Of a stretch of DNA of 8,822 bases, positions 7,007 to 8,822 are shown piece after piece (the first letter of the stretch is position 1; every line of letters starts with the position of its first letter). The notes under the pieces are model-generated. The model ran no database searches and had not been told where the DNA came from. It worked only from the letters and a program-made list of their open reading frames with translations. Position numbers and translations under genes: made by a program. Source of the stretch: an uncultured Eubacteriales bacterium. GTDB taxonomy: Bacteria; Bacillota; Clostridia; Peptostreptococcales; Anaerovoracaceae. Location of the stretch: positions 1-8,822 of the forward strand of contig UQEW01000076.1 of assembly GCA_900540145.1 (NCBI GenBank). Direction: 5' to 3'.

Positions 7007-7582
7007 ATGGATAAGGTAAATATTTTGATTGTCGGAGTAGGCGGTCAGGGAACCTTGCTTGCCAGCGTGCTGCTGGGAAATCTGGCGCTGAACAAAGGAT
7101 ACGACGTAAAACTTTCAGAAGTACATGGAATGGCCCAGCGCGGAGGCAGCGTAGTAACCCATGTAAAGATAGATAAAACCCATGTGAATTCTCCGCTGAT
7201 AGAACTTGGCGACGCTGATATGATAATTGCCTTTGAAGAACTGGAAGCCTACAGATGGCTGCCATATTTGAAAAAGGATGGCGTTATGTATGTCAACACT
7301 CAGCAGATAATGCCGATGCCTGTCATTTTGAAACAGGCTGCATATCCGCAGGATATAGTTCAAACGTTAGAAAAACGCGCAAGCCATGTAAAAGCTTTTG
7401 ACGCTCTCAAGATAGCTGAGGAATGCGGCAGCGTAAAAGCCGTCAACGTGGTGCTTCTCGGAGCAGCTTCAAAGGAACTGCCGTTTGATGAAAAAGAATG
7501 GATTGAAGTGATAGAGAAGAACGTCAAGCCAAAATTCATCCAATTGAATAAAAAGGCTTTTGCCATGGGTGAGAGAGCATAA
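7007..7582 (+). CDS. iorB: Indolepyruvate ferredoxin oxidoreductase, beta subunit
   Basis: This 191-residue small subunit belongs to the gamma-type 2-oxoacid:acceptor oxidoreductase domain family and pairs with IorA in the cytoplasmic complex. Seen: the glycine-rich GVGGQG (10-15) near the N-terminus and SEVHGMAQRGGSV (37-49), both hallmarks of this family; the domain fills almost the whole protein, as is usual for IorB. It has no iron-sulfur motif, consistent with the clusters being in IorA. Its start ATG lies 2 bp after the iorA stop, with a strong AAAGGAGG at 6989-6996 inside the iorA 3' end, so expression is tied to iorA. Vitamin-type or pyruvate-type oxidoreductases are less likely because the IorA partner is diagnostic. 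Confidence 0.96.
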   Translation: MDKVNILIVGVGGQGTLLASVLLGNLALNKGYDVKLSEVHGMAQRGGSVVTHVKIDKTHVNSPLIELGDADMIIAFEELEAYRWLPYLKKDGVMYVNTQQIMPMPVILKQAAYPQDIVQTLEKRASHVKAFDALKIAEECGSVKAVNVVLLGAASKELPFDEKEWIEVIEKNVKPKFIQLNKKAFAMGERA

Positions 7583-7611
7583 CAGGCTTCATATAAAATG
7601 CTTAATGTAAG

Positions 7612-7649
7612 TTGAATCATTAATTGAAGATAATAATATTGAATATAGT
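7612..7649 (+). promoter_or_regulatory. Weak possible internal promoter before the second ligase
   Basis: TTGAAT (7612-7617) with TAATAT (7634-7639, 16-bp spacing), or TATAGT (7644-7649) with TTAATT (7620-7625, 18 bp), could start transcription within the 89-bp iorB-ligase gap. The region is AT-rich, so such matches are expected by chance. No terminator is visible in the gap, so readthrough from iorB is at least as likely. Confidence 0.2.
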
Positions 7650-7671
7650 CATAAGAAAGGAATTTTTTACA

Positions 7672-8822
7672 ATGATTTGGAACAAAGAAATGGAGTGTGC
7701 CGATCGTGAGACCATGCAGGCTTTACAGTTGGAAAGGTTAAAAAAGACTGTAAAGCATGAATACGACAATGTGGCGCCTTACAGGAAGAAGATGGAGGAG
7801 GCGGGAGTAACTCCTGAAGATATTAAAACTTTAGATGATATAGTAAAATTGCCGTTTACTTCAAAAGAAGACCTGGCAGCTAACTATCCTACAGGACTAT
7901 TTGCCAAGCCTATGAGGGAAATAGTAAGAATACAAGCTTCATCCGGAACTACAGGCAAGCCTAAGATAGCCGGTTATACGAGAAATGACCTAAAAATGTG
8001 GGGCGAATGCGTAGCCAGAGGTCTTACGATGGCAGGGGCTGACCAGGATTCTGTAGTACATGTTTCCTATGGATATGGGTTGTTTACCGGAGGACTTGGA
8101 GCTCATCTGGGCGCCGAAACCATAGGCGCTACTGTAATACCTATGAGCAGCGGCAATACGCAGAAACAGATAATGTTCTTAAACGACATGAAGAGCACCG
8201 TTTTGTGCTGTACTCCTTCATATGCTCTTACTATAGCAGAAGGCGTGGCAAAAGCGGGAATCAAACCGGAGGATCTGGCTCTCAAAGCAGGCGTGTTCGG
8301 CGCAGAGCCTTGGACTCAGGCTATGCGCGACAAAATTGAAGCAGGGCTTGGAATAAAAGCTCATGATATATACGGGCTGTCAGAAGTAATGGGACCGGGA
8401 GTATCCACAAGCTGCAGCGAAAATAATGGAATGCATATTCAGGAGGACTATTTCTATCCGGAAATAATCAATCCTGATACTCTGGAACCTGTACCTGACG
8501 GAGAAAAGGGAGAACTGGTTATAACTACTATCGGCAAGGAAGGCATGCCTCTGATAAGATACAGGACAAGAGATATCTGTTATCTCATGAGAGAAAAATG
8601 TGCATGCGGAAGAACTACCGTAAGAATGAGCCGTGTCTTCGGCAGAACCGACGATATGCTCATAATAAGAGGAGTCAATGTATTCCCGTCACAGGTTGAA
8701 ACTGTAATTGCCAAGTTCAGCAAAGAGCTCACAATGAATTATAAACTTTACGTTGGCAGAGAACACAACACCGATACTTTCGAGCTGGGGGTTGAGATGG
8801 CGGAAGGATTGGCCATCGATGA
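7672..8822 (+). CDS. paaK: Second phenylacetate-CoA ligase family protein (3' end outside window)
   Basis: The frame opens with ATG at 7672 and stays open for 383 codons to the right edge; by comparison with the 436-residue upstream paralogue it lacks roughly the last 50 residues, including the catalytic C-terminal lysine region. The start is supported by AAGGA at 7657-7661 (10-nt spacer) and an N-terminus (IWN, then EC and RE) that aligns with the paralogue. Seen: SSGTTGKP (90-97), GYGLFTGG (134-141), GAEPW (210-214), YGLSEVMGPG (234-243), RYRTRD (296-301), CACGR (310-314), FGRTDD (323-328) and IRGVNVFPS (332-340). These are canonical PaaK-group motifs, and GAEPW is the common family form. 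Predicted role: AMP-forming activation of an aryl-acetate to its CoA ester. It follows iorB by 89 bp with no terminator, so it is probably part of the same pathway. By eye about half the residues match the first ligase, so this is an old duplication rather than a recent one. Confidence 0.92.
   Translation, partial: MIWNKEMECADRETMQALQLERLKKTVKHEYDNVAPYRKKMEEAGVTPEDIKTLDDIVKLPFTSKEDLAANYPTGLFAKPMREIVRIQASSGTTGKPKIAGYTRNDLKMWGECVARGLTMAGADQDSVVHVSYGYGLFTGGLGAHLGAETIGATVIPMSSGNTQKQIMFLNDMKSTVLCCTPSYALTIAEGVAKAGIKPEDLALKAGVFGAEPWTQAMRDKIEAGLGIKAHDIYGLSEVMGPGVSTSCSENNGMHIQEDYFYPEIINPDTLEPVPDGEKGELVITTIGKEGMPLIRYRTRDICYLMREKCACGRTTVRMSRVFGRTDDMLIIRGVNVFPSQVETVIAKFSKELTMNYKLYVGREHNTDTFELGVEMAEGLAID

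Noticed and set aside
7583..7671. Terminator between iorB and the second ligase
   Set aside because: Only a 6-bp TTAATG/CATTAA stem without GC content or a following T-tract is present, so termination is unlikely.
1..8822. Mobile element, CRISPR array, toxin-antitoxin or defence system
   Set aside because: No transposase, integrase, spacer-repeat pattern or defence-type domain was seen on either strand; the window is explained by a wall protein and a metabolic operon.

Overview
The window looks like chromosomal DNA of a low-to-moderate GC, Gram-positive anaerobe of the Clostridia type. The grounds are strong AGGAGG-type ribosome binding sites, a sortase-type cell-wall anchor (IPETG) on a surface protein, and an oxygen-sensitive iron-sulfur 2-oxoacid oxidoreductase of the kind used by amino-acid fermenters. 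I cannot name a species from the sequence alone.

Layout: positions 1-315 are a leader region with a good sigma-A-type promoter (TTGACG-17-TATTAT), a perfect inverted repeat and one speculative 45-residue ORF. Positions 316-3549 encode a 1077-residue secreted, cell-wall-anchored beta-helix/GLUG-type protein, followed by a strong intrinsic terminator. The 3640-3920 gap holds four tandem 12-bp repeats (which keep open a tiny ORF for a lysine-rich peptide), small inverted repeats, an extended -10 promoter and a leader RNA. That leader can fold in two mutually exclusive ways, one of which buries part of the Shine-Dalgarno sequence.

Positions 3921 to the right edge are one metabolic unit, all on the + strand: a phenylacetate-CoA ligase family enzyme (paaK-like), iorA, iorB and a second paaK-like gene that runs off the window. 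The first three genes are separated by 12 and 2 bp. The second ligase follows after 89 bp without a visible terminator.

How the genes work together: IorAB interconverts aryl-pyruvates (indolepyruvate, phenylpyruvate, 4-hydroxyphenylpyruvate) and aryl-acetyl-CoA plus CO2, with ferredoxin as electron carrier. The two ligases interconvert aryl-acetates and aryl-acetyl-CoA. Together they form a module for aromatic amino acid catabolism to aryl-acetates, or, run in reverse, for building aromatic amino acids from scavenged aryl-acetates. The sequence does not settle the direction. The surface-protein gene appears to be a separate transcription unit with no evident link to the pathway. I found no mobile element, CRISPR array, tRNA or rRNA. 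I see no convincing wholly new system; the most interesting unexplained signals are the paaK leader RNA and the 12-bp repeat array.
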